A stretch of 64,000 nt of DNA from assembly GCF_013055795.1 (NCBI RefSeq), contig NZ_JABETO010000001.1, forward strand, positions 310,376 to 374,375, written 5' to 3'. A program made the translations under genes and the position numbers. This document shows, one piece after another, positions 33,558-41,926 of this stretch. Position 1 is the first letter of the stretch. The number at the start of each line of letters is the position of its first letter. Below the pieces are notes generated by a model. It saw only the letters and a program-made list of their open reading frames with translations. It was not told the DNA's origin and searched no databases. The DNA is from Streptomyces sp. I05A-00742. GTDB taxonomy: Bacteria; Actinomycetota; Actinomycetes; Streptomycetales; Streptomycetaceae.

Positions 33558-33737
33558 TCAGGCACCGGTGTTACCGGTCCGTCCTTCCCGCAAGGCGCGC
33601 AGCAGCTCCCGCTTCTGCGCGACGGGGTCCATGCCGCGGCCCGCCCCGCCGGACCGGCCGCCGCCGCGCAGCGCCTTCCGGGAGAGGTTGCTGCGGGTGC
33701 CGCCCACTCCGAGCATGTGTCCGTTTCCCCGAGGCAT
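33558..33737 (-). CDS. DUF6243-type small protein
   Basis: A 59-residue basic protein: MPRGNGHMLGVGGTRSNLSR, then KALRGGGRSGG, and a C-terminal helix with DPVAQKRELLRAL. I recognise this as the small DUF6243-type family of actinomycetes; its function is not known. AAGGAG lies six bases before the ATG at 33737. It is divergent from a TetR gene, with a perfect palindrome 28 bp upstream of its start, so the regulator probably controls it. Confidence 0.75.
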   Translation of the reverse strand: MPRGNGHMLGVGGTRSNLSRKALRGGGRSGGAGRGMDPVAQKRELLRALREGRTGNTGA

Positions 33738-33765
33738 TGGGGTCTCCTTCCGCCGATCTTTGAAA

Positions 33766-33777
33766 CGAGACGTCTCG
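33766..33777. promoter_or_regulatory. TetR operator copy 1
   Basis: CGAGACGTCTCG is a perfect palindrome placed 28 bp upstream of the DUF6243 start. The flanks AA and TCTCGTT extend similarity to the second copy at 33829-33845, which lies nearer the TetR gene. Confidence 0.7.
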
Positions 33778-33828
33778 TCTCGTTGCTCCACTATTACGCC
33801 ACGTGAAACGCCGTGCGTCAACCCTCAA

Positions 33829-33845
33829 CGAGACGAAACGTCTCG
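33829..33845. promoter_or_regulatory. TetR operator copy 2
   Basis: CGAGACG and CGTCTCG flank AAA in a perfect inverted repeat 25 bp before the tetR ATG. It shares both half-sites with the copy at 33766-33777 but with a three-base wider centre. Confidence 0.7.
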
Positions 33846-33870
33846 CCTCATTGGCCGCTACCCTGCCTCC

Positions 33871-34476
33871 ATGGCCACCATCAAGACCCCGCCCGACGCC
33901 AACCGCCGCAGCGAGCGTTCCCGCCGCGCGATCCTGGAAGCCGCCCTCGAACTCACCGGCGAGACCGGGTACCAGCGGCTCACCATCGAGGCCATCGCCG
34001 CCCGCGCGGGAGTGGGCAAGCAGACGATCTACCGCTGGTGGCCCTCGAAGGCCGCCGTCCTCCTGGACGCCTTCGTCGCCCTCGGGGAGGACGCCGCGGA
34101 GGGGCAGACCGGGCTCCCCGACACGGGTGATCTGGAGGCCGACCTCAAATTCGTCCTCCGCGCCACCGTCGACGAGCTCAACAGCCCCCGCTACGACGCG
34201 CCTTCGCGCGCCCTCGCCGCCGAGAGCATCGTCAACCCCGAGCTCTGCGCCCAGTTCACCAGGACGGTCCTGGAGCCACAGCTCCAGCTCTACGTCACCC
34301 GGCTGCGCGCCGCCCAGGAGGCCGGGCAGATCGACGCGGACGTGGACCCGCGCGTCGCCCTGGAGCTGCTCACCGGACCGCTCGCGCACCGCTGGATGCT
34401 GCGGACCCAGCCGCTCACCCACGCCTACGCGGACATGATCGTGGAGCTCACCCTGCGGGGCCTCGCCCCCCGCTGA
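33871..34476 (+). CDS. TetR-family regulator
   Basis: A 201-residue TetR protein. The recognition helices are in TIEAIAARAGVGKQTIYRWW (about residues 38-57), and the C-terminal domain matches the TetR_C_11-like type with ALAAESIVNPELCAQF and VALELLTGPLAHRWML. Such proteins are repressors that release DNA on binding a small ligand. It is divergent from the DUF6243 gene; each promoter has its own palindrome, so autoregulation and control of DUF6243 are likely. No transporter or enzyme is next to it on the regulated side. Confidence 0.9.
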   Translation: MATIKTPPDANRRSERSRRAILEAALELTGETGYQRLTIEAIAARAGVGKQTIYRWWPSKAAVLLDAFVALGEDAAEGQTGLPDTGDLEADLKFVLRATVDELNSPRYDAPSRALAAESIVNPELCAQFTRTVLEPQLQLYVTRLRAAQEAGQIDADVDPRVALELLTGPLAHRWMLRTQPLTHAYADMIVELTLRGLAPR

Positions 34477-34607
34477 CGGCCGTCCGGCCCGTACCGCTCC
34501 GGTGCCGGGAGCGGTCCGTGTCACACCCCCGGATGCGCCCGGCGGTCACGTCGGGCGCAGGATGGTGGCAGCATTGACCGGAGACCGCGGTCGAAGTGAG
34601 GGGATAG

Positions 34608-35339
34608 ATGGAACGCAAGAGCAGATTCTCCCAGTGGCTGCGCCGCCCCAGGAGCGGAGCGGGCGGCGATGCGGGTACGGGGGCGGTCACCGGCGCCGCC
34701 CGCGAGGAACTGCTCCTGGCCGCGGCCGCCGCGGGATTCCCCCTGGCCCCGGCCGCCCACCCCTCCGGGTACGGGTGTTCGTGCGAGCGCATCGGCTGTC
34801 CCACCCCCGGCCGGCACCCGGTCTCCTTCGCCTGGCAGACCCTCGCCACCACCGACCCGGAGAAGGTCACCAAATGGCTCCGGGCCCAGCCCGAGGCCAA
34901 CTTCGTCACCGCCACCGGCATGGCCCACGACGTCCTGGACGTCCCCGCCGAGGCCGGCCGCAAGGCGCTGGACCGGCTGACGGAGGCCGGCGTCGAGGTC
35001 GGCCCGGTCGCCACCGTGGCCCCCGACCGGATGCTGTTCTTCACCGCCACCCGCGGCACCCCGGACGACGAGGACGAGTGGTGGCCCTGCGAGCTGGACT
35101 GCCACCCCGAGACCCTCGACGAGCACCCCGGCCTGCGCTGGCACTGCCGCGGCAGCTATGTGCTGCTGCCGCCGTCCCGCCTCCCCGGTGACGACGCCCA
35201 CGTCGCCTGGCTGCTCGGGCCGGAGCGGCCGTTGCCCGAACCGCTGACCCTGCTGGAGACCCTGACCGACGCGTGCGCGCAGTACGCGGGGGACCGGCCG
35301 GACCACGAGCACCACGCGGCGTGGCCGATCGGACGGTAA
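34608..35339 (+). CDS. bifunctional DNA primase/polymerase-like protein
   Basis: A 243-residue protein of the archaeo-eukaryotic primase-like (Prim-Pol) family found in actinomycetes. The conserved beginning is FPLAPAAHPSGYGCSCERIG with a Cys pair, then CPTPGRHPVSFAWQTLATTD and NFVTATGMAHDVLDVPAEAG, where active primases carry the catalytic aspartates. Here the second acidic position seems to be Pro (DVP), so catalytic ability is uncertain. There is no helicase domain. A single gene, in no clear mobile context. Confidence 0.75.
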   Translation: MERKSRFSQWLRRPRSGAGGDAGTGAVTGAAREELLLAAAAAGFPLAPAAHPSGYGCSCERIGCPTPGRHPVSFAWQTLATTDPEKVTKWLRAQPEANFVTATGMAHDVLDVPAEAGRKALDRLTEAGVEVGPVATVAPDRMLFFTATRGTPDDEDEWWPCELDCHPETLDEHPGLRWHCRGSYVLLPPSRLPGDDAHVAWLLGPERPLPEPLTLLETLTDACAQYAGDRPDHEHHAAWPIGR

Positions 35340-35363
35340 GCCGTCCGCGCGCCGCGGCCGCGG

Positions 35364-36356
35364 TCACTCGCCCTTGGCGGCGACCAACGACTCGATGCGG
35401 TTCAGGAAGACCACCCGCCCGCCCGTCGCCCTGCCCGGCACCCGCGCCGCGGACTCCGACACCCGCGTCAACGTGATCGCCGTCGTCAGCCGGCCCGACA
35501 GCAGCGCCTTCGTCCGCTGCTCGGTGACCGCGGGGCGCACGCCCTTGGCCATGGTGCGCTTCTCGCGGTGGTGCGCCGCGCTGAACACCAACGCGCCCCC
35601 GTCCTCGGTCCGCAGCGCCAGCGGCGGGAAGCCCGGGGCCTTCTCGGGGGTGTCGATCCAGTCGGTCCAGAAGGTGGGCGTCCGGGCCAGCCTGGCGCGG
35701 TCGGCCCGGAGCTGGGTGGTCGCGCCGCCGGGCGCGAAGACGTCGCCCTTGCCGGTGCGCAGGTAGTCGGTGTACGCGCCGCTGACCGCGGCGGGCTCAA
35801 GCACTAGCCCCGACGGCTTGCCCGCGGCGACCGGCACGGCCTCCGCCAGGCCGTCCCCGTCGGTCCTGAACGCCGGGACCGTACCGGGGGCGTGCAGCGT
35901 CAGGTAGGCGGCCTTCCACGGCTCCTTCGCGCCGCCGCGGGTGAACACCACCAGCCAGCGGTTGGCGTCGCGGTTGCTGAGGGTGTCGGCGAGGAAGAAC
36001 TTGGGCCAGCCGGCCGACTTGGGCACGGTGAACCGGGCGTCGCGCAGCTCCAGCGCCGGATAGCGCGGGTTGCCCTTCGGCATCACGGCGCGCTGGGCCG
36101 TCACGTCGGCCCGGCCGATCTCGGCGAGGGCGCCGGTCTCGACCCGGTCCACGAGGGCCGGGTCGAGCCTGCGGTACGCCTCGGTGTAGCCGGCGGTGAA
36201 GTCGGCGAGGGCCTTGGCGGCCTCAGCCTTCTCCACCGACGGGACGATCTCCCGTTCGCCGTGCACCGTCATGCACCCGGTCGTCGTCGCCAGCAGCAGC
36301 GACAGTGCCAGTGCCGCCGGCCACGGGGAGAGACGCGGGCGCGTCCGACGTCGCAT
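35364..36356 (-). CDS. lipoprotein of unknown function, overlapping efeU
   Basis: A 330-residue exported lipoprotein. The signal is MRRRTRPRLSPWPAALALSL with lipobox LATTTGC (lipidated Cys at about 28). The mature part has two similar halves rich in polar residues and resembles streptomycete lipoproteins annotated as DUF8094. The lipobox fixes the start near 36356, which means its first 134 bases overlap the 3' end of efeU in another frame. Because it follows efeU on the same strand, it is probably expressed with the iron-uptake genes, but a role in iron transport is not shown. Confidence 0.8.
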   Translation of the reverse strand: MRRRTRPRLSPWPAALALSLLLATTTGCMTVHGEREIVPSVEKAEAAKALADFTAGYTEAYRRLDPALVDRVETGALAEIGRADVTAQRAVMPKGNPRYPALELRDARFTVPKSAGWPKFFLADTLSNRDANRWLVVFTRGGAKEPWKAAYLTLHAPGTVPAFRTDGDGLAEAVPVAAGKPSGLVLEPAAVSGAYTDYLRTGKGDVFAPGGATTQLRADRARLARTPTFWTDWIDTPEKAPGFPPLALRTEDGGALVFSAAHHREKRTMAKGVRPAVTEQRTKALLSGRLTTAITLTRVSESAARVPGRATGGRVVFLNRIESLVAAKGE

Positions 36357-37191
36357 CGGCCTTGGCCTCCTGGGTGGCTGCTCGGGACGGCGCCACCTTA
36401 CCGGGGCGGAAGAACAGCACCAGGGTGGGGATCAGATAGAGCGCCCACACCCAGACCTGGAGCTCGGTCGGGTCCGGCTGGAAGTTGAACACGCCCTTCA
36501 GCAGCGTCCCGTACCAGCTGTCGGCCGGTATCTGCTCGCTGATGTCGAAGGCCTTGTCGTGCAGCCCCGGGAGGACGTCGGCCTCCTGGAGGTCGTGGAA
36601 GCCGTACGCGAGCACGCCCGCCGCCACCACGATCAGCATGCCGCCGGTCCAGGTGAAGAACTTCGCCAGGTTGATGCGGAGCGCGCCCCGGTAGAACAGC
36701 CAGCCCAGCAGCACCGCGGTCAGCAGCCCCAGCAGCGCGCCGACCAGCGGCCGGACGCCGTCGTCGGTGGCCTGCACCGCGGTCCAGACGAACAGCGCGG
36801 TCTCCAGGCCCTCCCGGCCCACGGCCAGGAACGCGGTCACCACCAGCGCGGTGGTGCCCATCGCGAGCGCCGCGTCCAGCTTGCCGTGCAGCTCCTTCTT
36901 CAAATGCCGCGCGGTGCGCCGCATCCAGAAGACCATCCACGTCACCAGCCCCACGGCGACGACGGATAGCGAGCCGCCCAGCATCTCCTGCGCCTCGAAC
37001 GTCATGGTCTGCGAGCCGTACTGGAGCACGGCGCCGAAGCCCATGCTGAGCAGGACCGCGGCGGCGATGCCGAGCCAGACCGGCCGCAGGGCGTCCCTGC
37101 GGCCGCTCTTGACCAGGTAGGCGACGAGGATGCAGACGACCAGGCTGGCCTCCAGGCCCTCGCGCAGGCCGATCAGATAGTTGCCGAACAC
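36223..37191 (-). CDS. efeU: iron permease EfeU (FTR1/OFeT family)
   Basis: A 322-residue membrane protein with about seven helices. The two REGLE iron-relay motifs are present, REGLEAS (about residues 10-16) and REGLETA (about 113-119). EfeU transports ferric iron across the membrane, working with EfeO and EfeB. The GTG at 37191 has GAGGAG seven bases upstream. After the last helix the protein has a 55-residue soluble tail that is read through the signal-peptide region of the next gene in another frame, an odd arrangement. It is the third gene of efeO-efeB-efeU. Confidence 0.93.
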   Translation of the reverse strand: MFGNYLIGLREGLEASLVVCILVAYLVKSGRRDALRPVWLGIAAAVLLSMGFGAVLQYGSQTMTFEAQEMLGGSLSVVAVGLVTWMVFWMRRTARHLKKELHGKLDAALAMGTTALVVTAFLAVGREGLETALFVWTAVQATDDGVRPLVGALLGLLTAVLLGWLFYRGALRINLAKFFTWTGGMLIVVAAGVLAYGFHDLQEADVLPGLHDKAFDISEQIPADSWYGTLLKGVFNFQPDPTELQVWVWALYLIPTLVLFFRPGKVAPSRAATQEAKADATSDAPASLPVAGGTGTVAAAGDDDRVHDGARRTGDRPVGGEG

Positions 37192-37219
37192 GCGGCTTCT
37201 CCTCTGTGTACGGGGGCCG

Positions 37220-38509
37220 TCAGGCGAACAGGGCCCTGCCCCACCAGTCGTCCTTGTCGCGGACGCCCGGCGGTACGGCGAAGACCGCCGAACCCACGTG
37301 CTGGATGTACTCGTTGAGCGCGTCCGAGCGCGACAGCTGCTTCTGGATCGGCACGAAGCCGTCCCGGACGTCGCGCTGGTAGGCGATGAAGAACAGCCCG
37401 GCGTCGAGCCGGCCCAGGCCGTCGGTGCCGTCCGTGAAGGAGTAGCCGCGGCGCAGGATCGTCGCTCCCGCGTTGCTGTCCGGGTGGGCGAGGCGCACAT
37501 GGGCGTCCGGCTTCATCACCTTGAGGTTGGGCTCGTCGTGCTCGCGCGGCTTGCCCAGCGGCGCGCCCTCGGCCTTGTCCCGGCCGAAGACGTCCTCCTG
37601 CTCCCTGAGCGAGGTCCGGTCCCAGGTCTCGATGTGCATCCGGATGCGGCGGGCGACGAGGTACGAGCCGCCGGCCATCCAGTCCGGGCCCTCCTTCTCG
37701 CCGACCCACACGTGCTTGTCGAGCCGGTCGGTCTCGGTGCCCGCGATGTTCCGGGTGCCGTCCTTGAAGCCCATCATGTTGCGCGGGGTCAGCGCGTCCG
37801 GCGTCGTCGACGACGTCTTGCCGAACCCCAGCTGCGACCAGCGGATCGCCACCCGGCCCATGCCGATGCGGGCCAGGTTGCGGATCGCGTGCACCGCGAC
37901 CTGCGGGTCGTCCGCGCACGCCTGGACGCACAGGTCGCCGCCGCTGCGGGCCGCGTCCAGGTTGTCGCCCGGGAAGACCGGCAGGTCGATCAGGGCCTTC
38001 GGACGGCGGCCCTTGAGGCCGAAGCGGTCCTTGCCGTCCTTCTCGAACAGGGTGGGCCCGACGCCGAAGGTCAGCGTCAGCCGGGACGGCTTGAGGCCCA
38101 GCGCCTCACCGGTGTCGTCCGGCGGCAGCTCGTCGTTCTCGCTGATGGCACCCTCGCCGACCTCGTGTCCCGAGGTCATCCGGGCGGCCGCGGCCGTCCA
38201 CTCCTTCAGGAGCTTGATCAGCTGGTCGCGGTCCTCGGTGCGCACGTCGAAGGAGGCGAAGTGCAGCCGGTCCTGGACGGGCGTGGCGATACCGGCCTGG
38301 TGGGCGCCGTGGAACGGCACCGCCTCGCCGCCGGCGGCGACGGTCCCGGCGTCGTCGCCGACGCGCAGGGCCGCGGCGGTGCCGCCGGCCGCGACGGCAC
38401 CGAGCGCGAGCCCGGCCCCGCCCCAGCCGAGCAGCGCGCGACGGGAGGGCTTCCGGCCGGTGCCGGTCTTCTCGCCGGTCCCGCCGGTCTCTTCGCTCTT
38501 CTCGCTCAT
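37220..38509 (-). CDS. efeB: Dyp-type heme peroxidase EfeB
   Basis: A 429-residue Tat-exported peroxidase. The N-terminus carries SRRALLGWGGAGLALG, a twin-arginine signal. The dye-decolorising peroxidase signature GFKDGTRN (about residues 245-252) holds the distal aspartate, and HVRLAHPDSN and YSFTDGTDGLGRLDAG surround the heme pocket. EfeB is thought to oxidise ferrous iron or act on heme in the EfeUOB uptake system. ATG 38509 is chosen (GGGGGA at eight bases); GTG 38527, overlapping the efeO stop, is the alternative. The gene lies between efeO and efeU. Confidence 0.93.
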   Translation of the reverse strand: MSEKSEETGGTGEKTGTGRKPSRRALLGWGGAGLALGAVAAGGTAAALRVGDDAGTVAAGGEAVPFHGAHQAGIATPVQDRLHFASFDVRTEDRDQLIKLLKEWTAAAARMTSGHEVGEGAISENDELPPDDTGEALGLKPSRLTLTFGVGPTLFEKDGKDRFGLKGRRPKALIDLPVFPGDNLDAARSGGDLCVQACADDPQVAVHAIRNLARIGMGRVAIRWSQLGFGKTSSTTPDALTPRNMMGFKDGTRNIAGTETDRLDKHVWVGEKEGPDWMAGGSYLVARRIRMHIETWDRTSLREQEDVFGRDKAEGAPLGKPREHDEPNLKVMKPDAHVRLAHPDSNAGATILRRGYSFTDGTDGLGRLDAGLFFIAYQRDVRDGFVPIQKQLSRSDALNEYIQHVGSAVFAVPPGVRDKDDWWGRALFA

Positions 38510-38523
38510 CGCCGGGTCCCCCG

Positions 38524-39660
38524 TCACTTCGCGACGGCGCCGGCGAGCTTGGACAGCGGCTCGCCGAGGGCGTTGACGGCGTCCGACAGCTTCTTGCGGT
38601 CGTCCTTGCCGACGGTGTCGTACGCCTTGAAGGAGTCGCCGTCGCGGTAGTCGCCGAGCAGCTTCTTCAGGTCCGCGAACTGCTTGTCGAGCTCCTTGAC
38701 CAGCGCCGCGTCGTTCTTGGAGGCGACCGGCTTCAGCAGCTCGTAGGACTTCTCGGCGCCCTCCACGTTGGCCTGGAAGTCGTCCAGGTCGGTGTGGCTG
38801 TAGCGCTCCTCCTCACCGGTGACCTTGCCGGTGGCGACCTCGTCCAGCAGCTCCTTGGCGCCGTTGGCCATGCTGGTCGCGGTGATCTCGGCCTTGCCGA
38901 CGCGCTTCTGCCAGTCGACGAGGTCCTTCATCAGCCGGTCGGCGAGGGCCTTGTCCTCGTCAGTGATCTTCTTGTCGTCCCAGAGGGACTTCTCCAGCTT
39001 GTGCCAGCCGGTCCACTTCTGGCCCTTCTCCAGGCCGTCCTCGCGGACGTCGACCTTCGGGTCGATGTCGCCGAAGGACTCGGCCACGGGCTCGGTCCGC
39101 TCCCAGCCGAGGCGGGACGGGGCGTAGGCCTTCTTCGCCTCGTCCAGGTCGCCCTTCTTGACGGCGTCGACGAACTTCTGCGCCAGCGGAATGGTTTCGT
39201 CGGCCTGCTGCTGGGCGTACTTGCGGTACTCCGCGACGGCCTTGTCGAGCGCCGGGTCGGTCTTCTTCTCCTTGCCGTCGCCCGCGGTGACGGTGACCTT
39301 CTGACGGATTCCGTCGCCCTTCATACCGGGCTTGCAGGCGATTTCGTAGTCACCGGGCTTCTTGACCGTCGCGGTGATCTCGGCCTTGGTGCCCGGGCCG
39401 ATGTTCTCGCGCTCGGTGACGATCCGGTCGTCCGCGGCGTAGACGTAGACCTCGGTGACCTTGGAGCCCTTGTTCTGCACGTTGATCTGCACGTGCCCGG
39501 CGGGGAAGGAGGTCTTCGAGACCTCGCACTTGTCGTCGGAGGCGGTCACGCGTATCGCGTCGGAATCACCGGAGTCCGACTTCTCTGCGCAGCCGGTCAC
39601 GACGGTCAGGGCCGCCGCCGCGGCGACGACGGTGACGGCGGAGGAGCGGAGGGCTCGCAT
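38524..39660 (-). CDS. efeO: iron-uptake lipoprotein EfeO (cupredoxin plus imelysin domains)
   Basis: A 378-residue lipoprotein. The signal ends in the lipobox LTVVTGC. Residues about 30-130 form the EfeO cupredoxin-like domain with Cys and acidic residues (SDDKCEVSKTSFPAGHV, CKPGMKGDG). Residues about 140-378 are the helical M75/imelysin domain with the HxxE metal motif in GWHKLEKSL. EfeO binds extracellular iron and hands it to EfeU. The ATG at 39660 begins the signal peptide. It is the first gene of efeOBU, and a candidate iron-responsive site lies upstream. Confidence 0.92.
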   Translation of the reverse strand: MRALRSSAVTVVAAAAALTVVTGCAEKSDSGDSDAIRVTASDDKCEVSKTSFPAGHVQINVQNKGSKVTEVYVYAADDRIVTERENIGPGTKAEITATVKKPGDYEIACKPGMKGDGIRQKVTVTAGDGKEKKTDPALDKAVAEYRKYAQQQADETIPLAQKFVDAVKKGDLDEAKKAYAPSRLGWERTEPVAESFGDIDPKVDVREDGLEKGQKWTGWHKLEKSLWDDKKITDEDKALADRLMKDLVDWQKRVGKAEITATSMANGAKELLDEVATGKVTGEEERYSHTDLDDFQANVEGAEKSYELLKPVASKNDAALVKELDKQFADLKKLLGDYRDGDSFKAYDTVGKDDRKKLSDAVNALGEPLSKLAGAVAK

Positions 39661-39755
39661 ACGGGGGCTCCAGGCGGGCTCGGAAAGCGGAAATACCGTG
39701 CGTTTCCATAACGGATCCGTCACGGGTGGACGGCGTGGCTGAAAACGCGCCTCTA

Positions 39756-39775
39756 ATAAGGCCGCCCTAACTTAT
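39756..39775. promoter_or_regulatory. candidate iron-regulatory inverted repeat upstream of efeO
   Basis: ATAAG and CTTAT flank a 10-bp centre containing CCCTAA, in an AT-rich patch about 95 bp before efeO. The match to the iron box at 43082-43100 is weak, roughly half of the 19 positions, so this is only a candidate for DmdR/IdeR control. Confidence 0.3.
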
Positions 39776-39821
39776 CTGAGGCTTGCCTGGGTCGTTCCCC
39801 AAAGTGCGCGTGATCCTGCTC

Positions 39822-40835
39822 TCACGGGGCGAAATTTCGACTCACCCGGTCATTGAGGCGCTCGTGCCCGTCGCTTCTCTCCAGTCTCTCCAGTTCGCGC
39901 CGCATGAAAGGATCTTGGTCCTCTTTCTGTCCGTCCCGCTCTTCCCGTACCTCGCGCCCGCCGCGCCTCTCCCGCACCGGTGTCACCAAAGGATCACCGC
40001 TGACGGGGTGTTCGATCACATCGACCGGATGCGCGTAGACCCGGCCCAGCAGTTCCGGATCGAAGACCTCCGCGGGCGGCCCGTCGGCCGCCGTCCGCCC
40101 GCCGTGCAGCACGGCGACCCGGTCCGCGTACGCCCCGGCCAGCCCCAGGTCGTGCAGGACGACCACCACCGCGACCCCCGCCGCGGCCCGCTCCCGGCAG
40201 AGGCGGAGCACCAGCTCCTGGTGGCGCAGGTCCAGAGCGGCCGTCGGCTCGTCGAGCAGCAGCAGTGAGGTGCGCTGCGCCAGCACCCGCGCCAGCGCGA
40301 CGCGCGCCCGCTCCCCGCCGGACAGGGCGGCGAACGAGCGGGAGGCGAATCCGGCCACCTCGGTCAGGTCCATGGCCTCCCGCACGGCCTCCTCGTCCTC
40401 GTCCTCACCGGCGGTCCCGGCCCAGGGCGCACGGCCCATCCGCACGACCTCCTCGACGGCGAACGGGAACGACAGCTGCGCCGACTGCGGCAGCACCGCC
40501 CGCCGCAGGGCGAGTTCGCCGGCCGACCAGTCCGCCGCGGGACGCCCGTCCACCCGCACCTCACCGGCCTCGACGGGCAGGTCGTGCGCGAGCGCGGCGA
40601 GCAGCGTGGACTTGCCCGCGCCGTTGGGGCCGACGAGCGCGACGACCTCCCCGGCGCCGACGGAGAGGTCGACTCCGTCCAGCACCGTCCGCCCGCCCAG
40701 CCGCACGCACAGGCCGCGCGCCTCGACGAGGGGAGTGCCGGGGAGGGAGGGGGAGGGGAGGCTGCGGGTGCGGCCCGAGAGGAGTCGACGGAGCGGTCCG
40801 GACGCGGAACGACCTGACGACGTACGGTCGTTCAC
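39822..40835 (-). CDS. hmuV: heme/iron-siderophore ABC transporter ATP-binding protein
   Basis: A 337-residue ATPase. Walker A is GPNGAGKST (about residues 68-76), the Q loop follows in AVLPQSAQLSF, the signature is LSGGERARVALA and Walker B is LLLLDEP; the switch His lies in VVLHDL. Layout and the pattern PFAVEEVVRMGR match HmuV/BtuD-type importers. The GTG start overlaps the permease stop. The last 45 residues are a charged extension not typical of the family. It energises the permease HmuU. Confidence 0.88.
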   Translation of the reverse strand: MNDRTSSGRSASGPLRRLLSGRTRSLPSPSLPGTPLVEARGLCVRLGGRTVLDGVDLSVGAGEVVALVGPNGAGKSTLLAALAHDLPVEAGEVRVDGRPAADWSAGELALRRAVLPQSAQLSFPFAVEEVVRMGRAPWAGTAGEDEDEEAVREAMDLTEVAGFASRSFAALSGGERARVALARVLAQRTSLLLLDEPTAALDLRHQELVLRLCRERAAAGVAVVVVLHDLGLAGAYADRVAVLHGGRTAADGPPAEVFDPELLGRVYAHPVDVIEHPVSGDPLVTPVRERRGGREVREERDGQKEDQDPFMRRELERLERSDGHERLNDRVSRNFAP

Positions 40836-41926
40836 GCCCAGCCCCCCTGCCGCCGCCGCGTCCTGCGCAGCAGCCAGAAGAAGAACGGGCTCCCGATCAG
40901 CGCCGTCAGCACGCCCAGCGGCAGCTCCGCGGGCTGGGCGACCGTACGGGCCGCCAGGTCCGCCGACACCATCACCAGCGCCCCGCCCAGCGCGCTCCCC
41001 GGGATGAGGAAGCGGTGCCCGGGGCCCGCCGCCATCCGCAACAGGTGGGGCACCAGCAGCCCCACGAACGAGATCACTCCCGCCACCGCGACCGCCGCGG
41101 CCGTCAGCAGCGCCACCACCAGGATCAGCACCAGGCGCAACCTCTCCACGTCCACACCCAGATGGCGCGCCGGGCGCTCCCCGAGCGCCAGCAGGTCCAG
41201 TTTCCGTGCGAACAGCGGCGCCGCGGCCAGCCCCACCAGCGCGCACGGCAGCACCGCGAGCACCTTCGGCCAGGTCGCCTGGGCCAGCGACCCCAGCTGC
41301 CAGAAGGCGATCTGCGACACCTGCGCGTTGTCCGCGACGAAGATGCCCAGCCCGATCAGGGCACCCGTCAGCGCGTTCATCGCGATGCCCGTCAGCAGCA
41401 GCGTCACCACCTCCGCCCGGCCGCCCGACCGCGACAGCGCGTAGACGACCAGAACGGTCACCAGACCGCTGAAGAACGCGCAGCCGGTGATCGTCCAGTC
41501 GCCGAACACGGTCAGGCCGAACGAGATGGCCGCCACCGCGCCGACCGCCGAGCCCATCGAGATCCCGATGACGGCCGGTTCGGCGAGCGGATTCCCGAAC
41601 AGCCCCTGCATCAGCGCCCCCGCGCAGCCCAGGGACGAACCGACGAGCAGCGCCAGGGCCACCCGCGGCAGCCGGACGTTCCACAGCACGCTCTCGGCGA
41701 CCCGGTCCAGCTCCGCGCCGCCCAGGCCCACGCGGTGCAGCAGCGAGTCGACGACGTCGCCGAGCGGGATGTCGTACGCGCCGAGGCCGGCGGAGACCAG
41801 GCAGGCCAGCAGCAGGGCGGCCGCCATTCCGCCGGTCAGCAGGGCGACGATCCGTCGGTGGCGGACGGGGGCGCGGGTCACCGCCTCCGACACCGTTGTT
41901 CCCCGCGCCGTGGCCGTGCCGCTCAC
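40832..41926 (-). CDS. hmuU: heme/iron-siderophore ABC transporter permease (FecCD family)
   Basis: A 364-residue permease with about ten helices. Family landmarks are RLPRVALALLVGSSLGCAGA, QGLFGNPLAEPAVIGISMGS in parts, and the cytoplasmic ATPase-coupling loop GVISFVGLLVPHLLR. The closing GVLTALIGSPFFFWLL is also typical. Start and stop overlap both neighbours by four bases, so hmuT, hmuU and hmuV form one coupled operon. With two HtaA proteins divergent to it, heme is the likeliest substrate. Confidence 0.9.
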   Translation of the reverse strand: MSGTATARGTTVSEAVTRAPVRHRRIVALLTGGMAAALLLACLVSAGLGAYDIPLGDVVDSLLHRVGLGGAELDRVAESVLWNVRLPRVALALLVGSSLGCAGALMQGLFGNPLAEPAVIGISMGSAVGAVAAISFGLTVFGDWTITGCAFFSGLVTVLVVYALSRSGGRAEVVTLLLTGIAMNALTGALIGLGIFVADNAQVSQIAFWQLGSLAQATWPKVLAVLPCALVGLAAAPLFARKLDLLALGERPARHLGVDVERLRLVLILVVALLTAAAVAVAGVISFVGLLVPHLLRMAAGPGHRFLIPGSALGGALVMVSADLAARTVAQPAELPLGVLTALIGSPFFFWLLRRTRRRQGGWA

